A stretch of 64,000 nucleotides of DNA, from positions 3,773,501-3,837,500 of the forward strand of contig NZ_FMHT01000003.1 of NCBI RefSeq assembly GCF_900091585.1, written 5' to 3'. The notes under the pieces were generated by a model. The model made no database searches. It saw nothing but the letters and a program-made list of their open reading frames with translations, and was not told the DNA's origin. Origin of the DNA: Micromonospora nigra. Its GTDB lineage: Bacteria; Actinomycetota; Actinomycetes; Mycobacteriales; Micromonosporaceae. Position 1 is the first letter of the stretch, and the number at the start of each line of letters is the position of its first letter. Positions 32,040 to 42,126 of this stretch are shown in pieces. Made by a program: the position numbers and the translations under genes.

Positions 32040-33286
32040 CCGGGCGGATCCGGGTCGCGGTGACCGGCATCGGGGTCAAGACCCCGGCCGGCAACGACGT
32101 CAAGGAACTGGCCGACCGGCTGGCCGAGGGCCGGTCGACCGCCGCCACCGTGCCGGAACTGGCCGCGCACGACCTGGCGGTGACGTTCGCCTGCCGGGTT
32201 CCCGAGTTCGACCACACCCCGTACGTCACGCTCCGCGAGCTGCGACAGCTCGACCGGACGACGTACCTGGCGGTGGCCGCCGCCACGGACGCGGTCACCG
32301 CCGCCGGGCTGAACCCGCTACCCGACCCCGAGCGGGTCGGAGTCAGCGTCGGCATCGGCGCGGGCGGTCTCGTCGCGGCCGAGGAGCTGATGGGCGAGTA
32401 CGGCGACCGGCCCACCCGGGTGCCCGCGTACACGGTGCCCCGGATGATGGCGAACGCGGCGGCGGCCCGGGTGGCGATCCGGATCGGGGCGCGCGGTCCC
32501 GCCCTCACCTACGTGTCGGCCTGCGCCAGCGGCGCGGCGGCGATCGGCGAGGCGATGCAGAAGATCCGCTCCGGCGAACTCTCCGTGGTGGTCGCCGGGG
32601 GCAGCGAGGCCCCGGTCTCGCCCGTGGTCGTCTCCTCGTTCGCCCGGATGCGGGCGATGTCCGAACGCAACGACGACCCGGAGGCGGCGTCGCGGCCCTT
32701 CGACGCCGCCCGCGACGGCTTCGTGATGGGCGAGGGCGCCGCCTTCCTGGTGCTGGAGAACTGGACGCACGCGCGGGCCCGGGGCGCGGAGATCCTGGGC
32801 GAGCTGCTGGGGTACGGCGCCAACTCCGACGCCCACCACATCGTGGCCCCCCGGCCCGACGGGACGGTCGCGGCCACCTGCATGCGCCGGGCGCTGGCCG
32901 ACGCCGGCCTCACCCCGGCGCAGGTGGGCCACGTCAACGCGCACGGCACGGCCACCCCGCACAACGACCTCGCCGAGGCACTGGCGATCGTGGACTGCTT
33001 CGGCCCGGAGGGTCCCCCGGTCACCGCGTCGAAGGGGGTGCTGGGGCACTCGCTCGGGGCGGCCGGCGCGGTGGAGGCGGTGGTGACGCTCCTGTCGGCC
33101 GTGTCCGGGGCGGTGCCGCCGGTGGCAAACTTCGTCCGCGGCGACGAGACCACCGCCCTGCTCGACGTGGTCTCCGGTGCGCCCCGGTCGATTCCACCGC
33201 AGCCGGCGCTGTCCAACTCGTTCGCCTTCGGCGGGCACAACGTGTCGCTGGTCCTCGCGCCGGCCGTCAACGGGGAGGGAAGCTGA
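32036..33286 (+). CDS. Beta-ketoacyl synthase (KAS II/FabF type)
   Basis: The 416-residue enzyme has the complete Cys-His-His triad: C163 in TYVSACASGAAAIGEAM, H303 in VNAHGTATPHNDLAEAL and H338 in KGVLGHSLGAAGAVEAV. It should extend an acyl chain by decarboxylative condensation on the adjacent ACP. Only one ketosynthase and no acyltransferase, ketoreductase or dehydratase are in the operon, so one extension or a borrowed fatty-acid machinery is likely. The GTG overlaps the ACP stop by GTGA. The length is normal. Confidence 0.93.
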   Translation: MTGRIRVAVTGIGVKTPAGNDVKELADRLAEGRSTAATVPELAAHDLAVTFACRVPEFDHTPYVTLRELRQLDRTTYLAVAAATDAVTAAGLNPLPDPERVGVSVGIGAGGLVAAEELMGEYGDRPTRVPAYTVPRMMANAAAARVAIRIGARGPALTYVSACASGAAAIGEAMQKIRSGELSVVVAGGSEAPVSPVVVSSFARMRAMSERNDDPEAASRPFDAARDGFVMGEGAAFLVLENWTHARARGAEILGELLGYGANSDAHHIVAPRPDGTVAATCMRRALADAGLTPAQVGHVNAHGTATPHNDLAEALAIVDCFGPEGPPVTASKGVLGHSLGAAGAVEAVVTLLSAVSGAVPPVANFVRGDETTALLDVVSGAPRSIPPQPALSNSFAFGGHNVSLVLAPAVNGEGS

Positions 33287-33287
33287 C

Positions 33288-34304
33288 ATGCGAGTGTTGA
33301 TCACCGGTTCGGCCGGTGTGGTCGGCCAGGAGGTGACCCGGGAGCTGGCCGCGCGGGGTGTGGAGTTGACCCGGGTGACCCGCCGTCCGGCCGGCCCGAA
33401 CGACGTGGGCTGGACCCTGGGGGCCGAGGCGCCACCGGCTGCGGCACGGGGGCCGTGGGATGTCGTGGTGCACACCGCCGCGTCGACCCGCTGGAGCATG
33501 AGCCGCGACGAGGCGGTGGCGGCGAACGTCCGACCGCTGGAAGCCGTGCTCGACCTGGTCGACGACCGGACCCACCTGGTGCACGTCTCGACCGCGTACG
33601 CCGACGGGGCGGAGCCGGACGAACATCCCGTCCCCTCCGCCTTCGGCCGCTACCGCAACGGCTATGAGTGGTCGAAGGCGGAGTGCGAGACGTTGGTCCG
33701 GTCCGGTCACTCCGGGCCGCTGACCGTGGTGCGCCCCCCACTGATCATCGGGGCTCGCGCCGACGGGGCGATCGGCCGGTTCACGGGCCCGTACACCCTG
33801 ATGCAGACGCTGGTGTCGGGGCTGGCCGCCGCGGTCGTCGGCGACCCGGACGGCTACGCCGAGCTGGCTCCGGTGGACCAGGTCGCCGAGGTGGTCGTCG
33901 CGGCGGTGCTCGGCGTGCCGCCGACCGGGCAACGGACCGAGGTGATCGCCGGGGGGACGGAGTGCCTGCGTCTCGGCGACCTGCTCGACATCGTCTGCAC
34001 GACGATCAACCAGTGGCGTGCCGAACGGGGGATCTCCCCGATCGCGGCACCGCCGTTCATCGCCACCCGGCGGTGGCACCGCTTCTTCCTTCCCCTCGCC
34101 GAGCAGCACCTGTCTCCGATCCAGTTGCAGGTGGTGCAGCTCCTCGGGATGTTCGAGAGCTACACCAGCCTCGGTAAGCCGTTCGAGCCGACCCGGCAGG
34201 TCGAGGACCCGGGCGCGGTGCTGGCCCGTTCGGTCCGCTGGTGGGCCGACCGGAAGCCCCGGCTGGCCGCGCGCATCCCGGAGCCGTGGAAGCTGATCGA
34301 CTGA
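33288..34304 (+). CDS. Extended SDR/thioester-reductase-like protein (male-sterility type)
   Basis: The 338-residue protein begins with the Rossmann motif VLITGSAGVVGQEV and has VVHTAASTRWSMSRDEAV, VHVSTAYADGAEPDE and the active-site YEWSKAECE (YxxxK). It belongs to the NAD-dependent epimerase/male-sterility group that includes acyl-thioester reductases. A C-terminal part (LPLAEQHLSPIQLQVVQLLG) is family-specific. Reduction of the ACP-bound acyl chain to an aldehyde would feed the class III aminotransferase. It starts two bases after the ketosynthase stop, with GGGAGG upstream, and is the last gene of the operon. The clpP gene converges on it. Confidence 0.8.
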   Translation: MRVLITGSAGVVGQEVTRELAARGVELTRVTRRPAGPNDVGWTLGAEAPPAAARGPWDVVVHTAASTRWSMSRDEAVAANVRPLEAVLDLVDDRTHLVHVSTAYADGAEPDEHPVPSAFGRYRNGYEWSKAECETLVRSGHSGPLTVVRPPLIIGARADGAIGRFTGPYTLMQTLVSGLAAAVVGDPDGYAELAPVDQVAEVVVAAVLGVPPTGQRTEVIAGGTECLRLGDLLDIVCTTINQWRAERGISPIAAPPFIATRRWHRFFLPLAEQHLSPIQLQVVQLLGMFESYTSLGKPFEPTRQVEDPGAVLARSVRWWADRKPRLAARIPEPWKLID

Positions 34305-34324
34305 GGGCCGGGGCGCCGGACCCG

Positions 34325-34921
34325 CTACGACGCGGGTCGGGCGGCGAGCTGGGCGGCGGTGCTGATCACCTGGTCGATCAGGCCGTACTCGCGGGCCTGC
34401 TCTGCGGTGAACCAACGGTCCCGGTCCCAGTCCCGCTGGACGTCGTCGATGCTGTGCCCGCTGTGCCGGGCGATCAGTTCCTGCATCGTCCGCTTCACGT
34501 GCAGCATGTTCTCCGCCTGGATGGTGATGTCGGCGGCGGTGCCACCCATCCCGCCGGACGGCTGGTGCATCATGATCCGCGCGTGCGGCAGCGCGTAACG
34601 CTTGCCGGCCGTGCCCGCGCACAGCAGGAACTGCCCCATCGAACCCGCCATGCCCAGCGCCAGCGTGGCGACGTCGTTGCGGACGAACCGCATCGTGTCG
34701 TAGACCGCCATCCCCGCGCTCACCGAGCCGCCCGGCGAGTTGATGTAGAGGCTGATGTCCCGCTTCGGGTCCTCCGCGGCGAGCAGCAGGATCTGGGCGC
34801 AGATCCGGTTGGCCGACTCGTCGGTCACCTCGGTGCCGAGGAAGACGATCCGCTCCTTCAGCAGCCGCTCGAACACCTGGTCGCCGAAGCCGCGCTGCCC
34901 CTCGTCGAACATCCTGATCAT
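34325..34921 (-). CDS. clpP: ClpP-family serine protease
   Basis: The 198-residue protein has the Clp protease triad: S94 in LGMAGSMGQFLLCAG, H119 in ARIMMHQPSGG and an Asp near residue 166-168 (VQRDWDRDRWFTAEQAREYG). The Gly-rich loop INSPGGSVSAGMAVYDTM is typical. Actinomycetes often have several ClpP copies, and the serine context (GMAGSMG rather than GQAASMG) marks it as a non-primary one. It is a lone gene without clpX or a second clpP. The ClgR-like regulator gene upstream on the same strand probably controls it. Confidence 0.9.
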   Translation of the reverse strand: MIRMFDEGQRGFGDQVFERLLKERIVFLGTEVTDESANRICAQILLLAAEDPKRDISLYINSPGGSVSAGMAVYDTMRFVRNDVATLALGMAGSMGQFLLCAGTAGKRYALPHARIMMHQPSGGMGGTAADITIQAENMLHVKRTMQELIARHSGHSIDDVQRDWDRDRWFTAEQAREYGLIDQVISTAAQLAARPAS

Positions 34922-35056
34922 CGCTCCGCCCTCCGCCGCGCCGGCGGGCGACCTGGCGCCCGGCTACCGGCTTCCCCAAGCCTGCGTCGGTCGGCGGATG
35001 GGCTCCCAGCGATTCTGCCCGCGGCAGATCGGCCCACGGCAGAACCACATGGCCAC

Positions 35057-35677
35057 CTACCGGGCGGTCAGACGGCGTCGGCCCGACCGGGCCCGCCGTC
35101 GCGCCAGCGCCCTGGCGGTACGCGGGCCGGTGCGCCCGCCCGCAGCGGAGGGGAGCAGCCGGACCCGCAGGCCGGTGGCACCCGCCAGGCCGATCGGCGC
35201 AAGGGACGGAACCGACCCGGGGGTGCCCGCAGGCGCCCCGCCCACGTGCAGCAGCCGACCGGTGGACACCGGCCACGGCAGCGGACCGCAGTCGCCGACC
35301 CGCGACGGCCCGGCCCCCACGTGTGCCGCCGGCCCGCCCGGATGGAAGCCGATCCGCAGGCGCGGGCCGGTGGTCCCGCCGCGGGCGGTGGGTACCCGGT
35401 CGACGGGGACGGCACCAGTTGCGTAGCCGACCGGGGCGCGCCGTTCCACCCGGCGCAGGTCGTCGCGCGCCTCCTCCAGCAGGTCGGACAGCCCGATCCC
35501 CAACGCGCGGCAGATCGCGGCCAGCACCTCCGAGGATGCCTCCTTGCGCCCGCGCTCCACCTCGGAGAGGTACGGCAGCGACACGCCGGCCGCCTCGGCC
35601 ACCTCGCGCAGCGTGCGGCCCTGGCGCTGGCGCACCCTGCGCAGCACCTGACCGATCACCCGTCGCAGCAACGACAT
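35057..35677 (-). CDS. ClgR-like XRE-family regulator
   Basis: The 206-residue protein starts with RRVIGQVLRRVRQRQGRTLR then AGVSLPYLSEVERGRKEASS, the HTH of the ClgR family that controls clp genes in actinomycetes. After residue 85 the tail is long (about 120 residues), Gly/Pro/Arg-rich and unlike the short C-terminus of known ClgR. The ATG at 35677 was chosen because it directly precedes the conserved segment. The clpP gene follows 136 bases downstream on the same strand, which fits a regulator-target pair. The low-complexity tail could be partly unstructured. Confidence 0.8.
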   Translation of the reverse strand: MSLLRRVIGQVLRRVRQRQGRTLREVAEAAGVSLPYLSEVERGRKEASSEVLAAICRALGIGLSDLLEEARDDLRRVERRAPVGYATGAVPVDRVPTARGGTTGPRLRIGFHPGGPAAHVGAGPSRVGDCGPLPWPVSTGRLLHVGGAPAGTPGSVPSLAPIGLAGATGLRVRLLPSAAGGRTGPRTARALARRRARSGRRRLTAR

Positions 35678-35835
35678 GCGTGCCTCACTCTCGCCGGTCG
35701 GCCGGTGACCCCTCCCATCATGCCCGCCCACCGGCCGGCACGTCGTCCCCGTCGACTCGCCACCCCGCCGTGTGCGACAGCGCGTACCGGCTATGTTGTG
35801 GGCGTGCAGGCGACGGAGGCGGGGCAGGTCCAACA

Positions 35836-36846
35836 GTGATCCACTTTCCCGCGCAGCGGCGAGGGCCGCTCAGCGCGCTGAGTCTGCGGTTGGCCGCCGC
35901 CCTCGGCCTGGTGCTCGCCGTGGTCGCGGTGGTCTACCTGGAACGGGACCAGTACGGCGACAACAACGAGGACGGCCTGACCCTGCTGGACTGCTTCTAC
36001 TACGCGGTGGTGTCGCTGTCCACCACCGGGTACGGCGACATCGTGCCGGTCACCCAGGAAGCTCGGCTCGTCAACGTCCTGTTCGTCACCCCGGCCCGGG
36101 TGCTGTTCCTGATCATCCTGGTCGGCACCACCCTGGAAGTCCTGACCGAGCAGTACCGGACGGGCCGGCGCCTGTTGCGGTGGGAGAGAACCGTGAAGGA
36201 TCACGTCATCATCTGCGGCTACGGGACCAAGGGTCGCAGCGCCGTCTCCGCCCTGATGGAGAACGGGCTGGAGAAGTCCCGCATCGTCGTCGTGGAACGC
36301 GACGGGCCGGCGTTGCGGCAGGCCACCTCCTCCGGCCTGGTCGCCATCGAGGGATCGGCGACCCGCTCGTCGGTGCTCAACCAGGCGCACGTGCGCACCG
36401 CCAAGGCGGTGATCATCGCCACCGACAGCGACGACGCGTCGGTGCTGGTGGCGCTGACCGTACGCCAGCTCACCGCCGGGCAGGTGCGGATCATCGCCGC
36501 CGCCCGGGAGGCCGAGAACGCCCCGCTGCTCAAGCAGAGCGGCGCCCACCACGTGATCGTCTCCTCGGCAACCGCCGGCCGCCTGCTGGGCCTGTCGACC
36601 TCGGCGCCGCCCCTGATCGACGTGGTGGAGGATCTGCTCACTCCCGGCCAGGGGATGGCGCTGGCCATGCGGTCGGCCGAGCGCCACGAGGTCGGCAGGT
36701 CGCCCCGCGAACTGGAGTCGCTGGTCATCGCCCTGGTGCGGCGCGGGAAGGTGGTCACCCTGGCGGACAAGGCGGGCGCACTGATCGAGACCGGCGACAT
36801 GCTGGTGCACGTCCGCGACGACCGCCCCGCCAGCAACCCCACCTGA
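35836..36846 (+). CDS. Potassium channel with TrkA-N/RCK domain
   Basis: The 336-residue protein has two membrane helices around a selectivity filter (FYYAVVSLSTTGYGDIVPVT, with TTGYGD) and then HVIICGYGTKGRSAVSALME, a TrkA-N Rossmann domain that binds NAD or a nucleotide. A TrkA-C-like end follows (SLVIALVRRGKVVTLADKAG). It is a two-transmembrane potassium channel gated by an RCK domain. The GTG start has GGGGCAGG upstream, a little distant. It diverges from the ClgR-like gene and converges on korB over a strong hairpin. Confidence 0.88.
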   Translation: MIHFPAQRRGPLSALSLRLAAALGLVLAVVAVVYLERDQYGDNNEDGLTLLDCFYYAVVSLSTTGYGDIVPVTQEARLVNVLFVTPARVLFLIILVGTTLEVLTEQYRTGRRLLRWERTVKDHVIICGYGTKGRSAVSALMENGLEKSRIVVVERDGPALRQATSSGLVAIEGSATRSSVLNQAHVRTAKAVIIATDSDDASVLVALTVRQLTAGQVRIIAAAREAENAPLLKQSGAHHVIVSSATAGRLLGLSTSAPPLIDVVEDLLTPGQGMALAMRSAERHEVGRSPRELESLVIALVRRGKVVTLADKAGALIETGDMLVHVRDDRPASNPT

Positions 36847-36920
36847 CCGGCGTACCGGCAGCGCCACCACCACCTGACACCGACGCGACGGCCGCGCGCC
36901 CGGCCCCGCCCGGGGACGGC

Positions 36921-36954
36921 GCAGCGGCCGGCCCGACGTCGGGCCGGCCGCTGC
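36921..36954. terminator. Bidirectional terminator between the channel gene and korB
   Basis: GCAGCGGCCGGCCCGAC is followed at once by its perfect complement GTCGGGCCGGCCGCTGC, a 17-bp inverted repeat without spacer, between converging genes. Confidence 0.75.
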
Positions 36955-36968
36955 GGGGGAGCCTCAGG

Positions 36969-37995
<1,027 letters not shown>

Positions 37996-38003
<8 letters not shown>

Positions 38004-39843
38004 TCTTCAGGACCTCTTCCAGCATCGTCTCCAGCTCGGCGGCGGTGAACGGCAGGCCGCGGACCTGGTTGTAGCCGATCGCGTCGATCAGGTAGCGGGC
38101 CCGGATCACGTGGGCCAGCTGACCGAGGTTCATCTCGGGGATGACCACCCGGTCGTACGAGCGCAGCACCTGACCCAGGTTCGCCGGCATCGGCGCGAGG
38201 TGTCGCAGGTGGGCCTGCGCGACGGACAGCCCCCGCTGACGCAGGCCACGGCACGCCGCGCCGATCGGGCCGTACGTGGAGCCCCAACCGAGGACCAGCA
38301 CGCGGGCGTCGCCGTCCGGGTCGTCCACCTCGACGTCCGGCACGGGGATCGTCTCGATCCGGGCCGCCCGGGTACGCACCATGTAGTCGTGGTTCGCCGG
38401 GTCGTACGAGATGTCGCCGGTCTTGTCGGCCTTCTCCAGACCGCCGATGCGGTGCTCCAGACCCGGGGTGCCGGGGATGGCCCACGGCCGGGCCAAAGTC
38501 TCCGGGTCCCGCAGGTACGGCAGGAAGGTGGTGCCGTCCTCGCCGTTGGGCGCGGTGGCGAACTCGACCCGCAGGTCGGGCAGCGACTCCACGTCGGGCA
38601 GCAGCCACGGCTCGGAGCCGTTGGCGACGTAGTTGTCCGACAGCAGGATCACCGGGGTGCGGTAGGTCAGGGCGATCCGGGCCGCCTCGATCGCCGCGTG
38701 GAAGCAGTCCGCCGGCGACTTCGGCGCGATCACCGCGACGGGGGCCTCGCCGTGCCGTCCGAACAGCGCCATGTTGAGGTCGGCCTGCTCGGTCTTGGTC
38801 GGCATGCCGGTGGACGGCCCGGCCCGCTGCACGTCGACGATGAGCAGCGGCAGTTCCAGCGCCACCGCGAGGGAGATCGTCTCGCCCTTGAGGGCCACAC
38901 CGGGGCCGCTGGTGGTGGTCACGCCCAGCGCACCGCCGTACGATGCGCCGAGCGCCGCCCCGATGGCCGCGATCTCGTCCTCGGCCTGCATGGTGACCAC
39001 GCCGAGCCGCTTGTGCTTGCTCAGCTCGTGCAGGATGTCCGAGGCCGGGGTGATCGGGTAGGCGCCCAGGAAGACCGGCAGCCCGGAGCGCACCCCGGCG
39101 GCCACGATGCCCAGCGACAGGGCCGCGTTGCCGGTGATGTTGCGGTAGGTGCCGGGCTGCATCCTCGCCGGCTTGACCTCGTACCGGACGGCGAAGTCCT
39201 CAGTGGTCTCACCGAAGTTCCAGCCGGCCTTGAAGGCGGCCACGTTCGCCGCGACCAGTTCGGGGCGGGCGGCGAACTTGCGTTCCAGGAAGCGCAGGGT
39301 CGACTCGTAGGGCCGGGAGTACATCCAGCTCAGCAGGCCGAGAGCGAACATGTTCTTGGCCCGCTCGGCGTCCTTCTTCGACACGTCGTTCTCGGCCAGC
39401 GCGCCGACCGTCATCGAGGTCAGCGCGACCGGGTGCACGACGTAGCCGGCCAGCGAGTCGTCGTCGAGCGGGCTGGTCGCGTAGCCGACCTTGGCCAGGT
39501 TGCGCCTGGTGAACTCGTCGGTGTTGACGATGATGTCGGCGCCCCGGGGCAGGTCGGCGAGGTTGGCCTTGAGTGCCGCCGGGTTCATCGCCACCAGCAC
39601 GTTCGGCGCGTCGCCGGGCGTGAGGATGTCGTAGTCGGCGAAGTGCACCTGGAAGCTCGACACGCCCGGCAGGGTGCCGGCGGGAGCGCGGATCTCGGCG
39701 GGGAAGTTGGGCAGTGTGGAGATGTCGTTGCCCAGTTGCGCCGTCTCCGAGGTGAACCGGTCGCCGGTGAGTTGCATGCCGTCGCCGGAGTCACCGGCGA
39801 ACCGGATGACGACCCGGTCCAGTTGACGGATCTGCTTGTTCAC
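37996..39843 (-). CDS. korA: 2-oxoacid:ferredoxin oxidoreductase, alpha subunit
   Basis: The 615-residue protein is a gamma-alpha fusion. The gamma-like N-terminal domain has VVIRFAGDSGDGMQLTGDRF. The alpha domain has GAYPITPASDILHELSKHKR and later VTTTSGPGVALKGETISLAV, and a C-terminal transketolase-like part ends near LPFTAAELETMLEEVLKNV. It pairs with KorB. The GTG at 39843 directly precedes the conserved start; an open frame further upstream (to 40038) is low-complexity and was not used. It is the first gene of the korAB operon. Confidence 0.92.
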
Positions 39844-40227
39844 TGTGCCACCTTCGTTCGCGACTGCGGGGCTTGCAAAACCGGCAGACTCCTCGCGCTC
39901 ACGCCTGCACCTCACTTTGCTGCGCGCGATCGCGCGGGCGGCTGAACTCGATGATGACCTCGCCTTGCCCGGCCACGTGACCTCCTTGACGCGCCGCCGC
40001 AGCGGGCCGCCCCTGGGTGGCCCGCTGACCTTCCTCACTGAGAGCGTACGGCCAATCGCTCGTGGAACTTGCCCGTAGGTCCGCCGACTGGGATCGAAGG
40101 GTGCTGCCTTATGTCCCAGCTTAGGGTGTTACGCCCAGGACACCGTTAGGCAGATCACCGACTCGCGACCGTACCGCCGGCAGGTCCGGCAATCTGGAGG
40201 ACGGCGGGGCCGACCCGGCGGGCAGCC
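39844..40227. other. Intergenic region upstream of korAB
   Basis: About 380 bases hold the korA promoter and the 3' side of the secreted-protein gene. A 14-bp palindrome CGCGCGATCGCGCG lies at 39923-39936; nothing else stands out, and no frame looks coding. Confidence 0.45.
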
Positions 40228-41613
40228 TCAGTCGGCGGGGGTGGGACCCGGCCCGATCGGCGCGGGGGCCGACCGGCGGCGCAGCGAGGTGGTGGCCAGC
40301 GCCAGCGCCAGCACCACGAGCAGGATCGACACCCCGATGAGCGCGGCGGCCGTCCGCTGCGTCGAGGTCAGGCCCCCGCCGCCCGGATCCTGCCTGGCCA
40401 CGGCGAGGACCCCCTGCGAGCCGGTCGGTGCGGGGGGCGACACCACCGGCGTGGCCAGGGCCGCGGCGGCGGTGATCCGGAAGGTCATCTGCACCTGCCT
40501 GCTCGGGCCCGCGCGCGGGTCGAGCCGCCCGACCACCCCGCCGGCCAGCGGGGCCGCCCGTTGGGCCTCGGGTGTGGCGGTCACCGGCAGCCGCAGCTCG
40601 GCGGACCTGCCCGCCGGCACCGTCCCCAGGTCGCAGCGGGTGCGGTCGTCCGCCGTGGTGCAGCCGGGCGGCGGGGCCGGCACCGAAACTCCCGCCGGCA
40701 GGACGATCTCCACCCGTCCGGCCGCGTCCACCGTCCCGGTGTTCCCCAGCCGGACGGTGAGGCCGCTGGTCGTGCCGCTGATGTCGAAGGTGACCTCGTC
40801 GGCCCGCAGCGCGATGCCGGGCACCGGGGGACCGGGCGGGAACAGCACCGCGAACCCCTCGTCGTCGCCGGCCGTGGCGCCGGTGCCGGGAGCGGTCGCG
40901 GTGACCCGCACGGTGCCACCCAGCGGCATCTGCCGCCAGGCGTCGCCGTCGACGCGTACCCGGAGCAGGGCGCTGAACCGCGCCCCGGGCGCGGCGCTCC
41001 ACTCCCCGCAGCGGTGCTCGCCGCCGCCGGTGGCCGTGCAGCCCTTCGTGCCGGCGTCGGTCAGCCCCGCCGGCAGGGTGTAGGCGAGCCGGACCCCGGC
41101 CGTCGCCGCGCCCGTGTTGGTGACCGTGACGCGCAGCCGGGCCACGGTGCTGGGGGCGTTCCAGTAGGCGGCGGGCAGAGTGACGTCCTCGGTAGTCACC
41201 CGCACCCCGACCGCGACCTCCTGCGGTGCCGTGGTGCGCGTCGGTGGCGGTGGCAGCGCCGGCGGCGTCGTGCGGGTGGGCGCGGCCGAGGTGGGCGTCG
41301 GCACGCCGGGCGTCGCGGTCGGCACCGGTGCGGTGGTCGACGCGGGCGGGGTGGTCTCCGCGGGCGGCTCGACGGTCGGCGGCGCGGTGGTCGGCACCGG
41401 GTCGGGTTCCGTGGGTTCCGTGCTCGGGGTCTCGTCGGGTTCGGTCGCCGGCTCGGTGTACTCGGTGCCGGCCGGGGCGGCGCCGGCCGCCGGGGCGGCG
41501 GCCCAACCGGGCAGCGCCGCGACGGCGATGCCGGCCACCAGCGCAGCCACCAGCAGGCGGGCGGTACGCCGGTCGCGTCGCCGCCGACCGGGGCGTACGT
41601 CCGAGCGGGCCAT
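40228..41613 (-). CDS. Secreted, C-terminally membrane-anchored surface protein
   Basis: The 461-residue protein has a signal peptide (RTARLLVAALVAGIAVAALP), a Pro/Thr/Glu-rich linker (about 50-135), two beta-sandwich-like repeats with VARLRVTVTNTGAATAGVRL and LTVRLGNTGTVDAAGRVEIV, and a C-terminal membrane helix (AALIGVSILLVVLALALATT) followed by Arg-rich residues. The repeats resemble DUF11-type extracellular domains. It should sit on the outer face of the membrane or wall; there is no LPXTG motif. The ATG has AGG upstream. It is a lone gene with no obvious partner. Confidence 0.75.
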   Translation of the reverse strand: MARSDVRPGRRRRDRRTARLLVAALVAGIAVAALPGWAAAPAAGAAPAGTEYTEPATEPDETPSTEPTEPDPVPTTAPPTVEPPAETTPPASTTAPVPTATPGVPTPTSAAPTRTTPPALPPPPTRTTAPQEVAVGVRVTTEDVTLPAAYWNAPSTVARLRVTVTNTGAATAGVRLAYTLPAGLTDAGTKGCTATGGGEHRCGEWSAAPGARFSALLRVRVDGDAWRQMPLGGTVRVTATAPGTGATAGDDEGFAVLFPPGPPVPGIALRADEVTFDISGTTSGLTVRLGNTGTVDAAGRVEIVLPAGVSVPAPPPGCTTADDRTRCDLGTVPAGRSAELRLPVTATPEAQRAAPLAGGVVGRLDPRAGPSRQVQMTFRITAAAALATPVVSPPAPTGSQGVLAVARQDPGGGGLTSTQRTAAALIGVSILLVVLALALATTSLRRRSAPAPIGPGPTPAD

Positions 41614-41734
41614 GTGACCTCCGGTGCCGGGGGGATGTCGATCCCTCGTAACAATTGCCTGAGGACACTAGTCCCGTCGAGTAACAACTTCGTCATGAGC
41701 CCGGGGCGGGCGTCGGGCCGGTAGGCTCCCGGTC

Positions 41735-42112
41735 GTGACCGGTTACCTGGGCTCGTACGCGACGCTCGGGCTGTTGCTGCTCGCCAGCGTCCTCTTCTTC
41801 GTTACGGCGTTCTCGGCCAACCGGGTGTTACGTCCCGCCCGTCCGGCCGATCCGCCCGGCAAGCGTGCCAGCTACGAGTGCGGGGTGGACCCCGTCGGGG
41901 GTGACTGGGCGCAGATGCAGATCCGCTACTACGTGTACGCGTACCTCTACGTGCTGTTCGCCGTCGAGGCGGTGTTCCTGTTCCCGTGGGCGGTGGTCTT
42001 CGACCGCCCCGGCTTCGGGCTCGTCACCGTCGTGGAGATGGCGATCTTCGTGGCCGTGCTGGCCCTCGGCATCCTGTACGCCTGGCGTCGCGACATCCTC
42101 CGCTGGACCTGA
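41735..42112 (+). CDS. nuoA: NADH-quinone oxidoreductase subunit A (orphan)
   Basis: The 125-residue membrane protein has three helices and the NuoA motif PPGKRASYECGVDPVGGD followed by YYVYAYLYVLFAVEAVFLFP. NuoA forms part of the membrane arm of complex I near the quinone site. Here no nuoB or other nuo gene follows; the next gene is folP2 on the other strand. It may be an extra copy that replaces the operon subunit under some condition, or a relic. The GTG start directly precedes the first helix. Family assignment is secure, context is odd. Confidence 0.9.
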   Translation: MTGYLGSYATLGLLLLASVLFFVTAFSANRVLRPARPADPPGKRASYECGVDPVGGDWAQMQIRYYVYAYLYVLFAVEAVFLFPWAVVFDRPGFGLVTVVEMAIFVAVLALGILYAWRRDILRWT

Positions 42113-42126
42113 GCCACCCGCCGCGC

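Noticed and set aside
39923..39936. Operator before korA
   Set aside because: CGCGCGATCGCGCG is a perfect palindrome but such GC-rich palindromes are expected at this base composition, and it is 80 bases upstream without other promoter signs.
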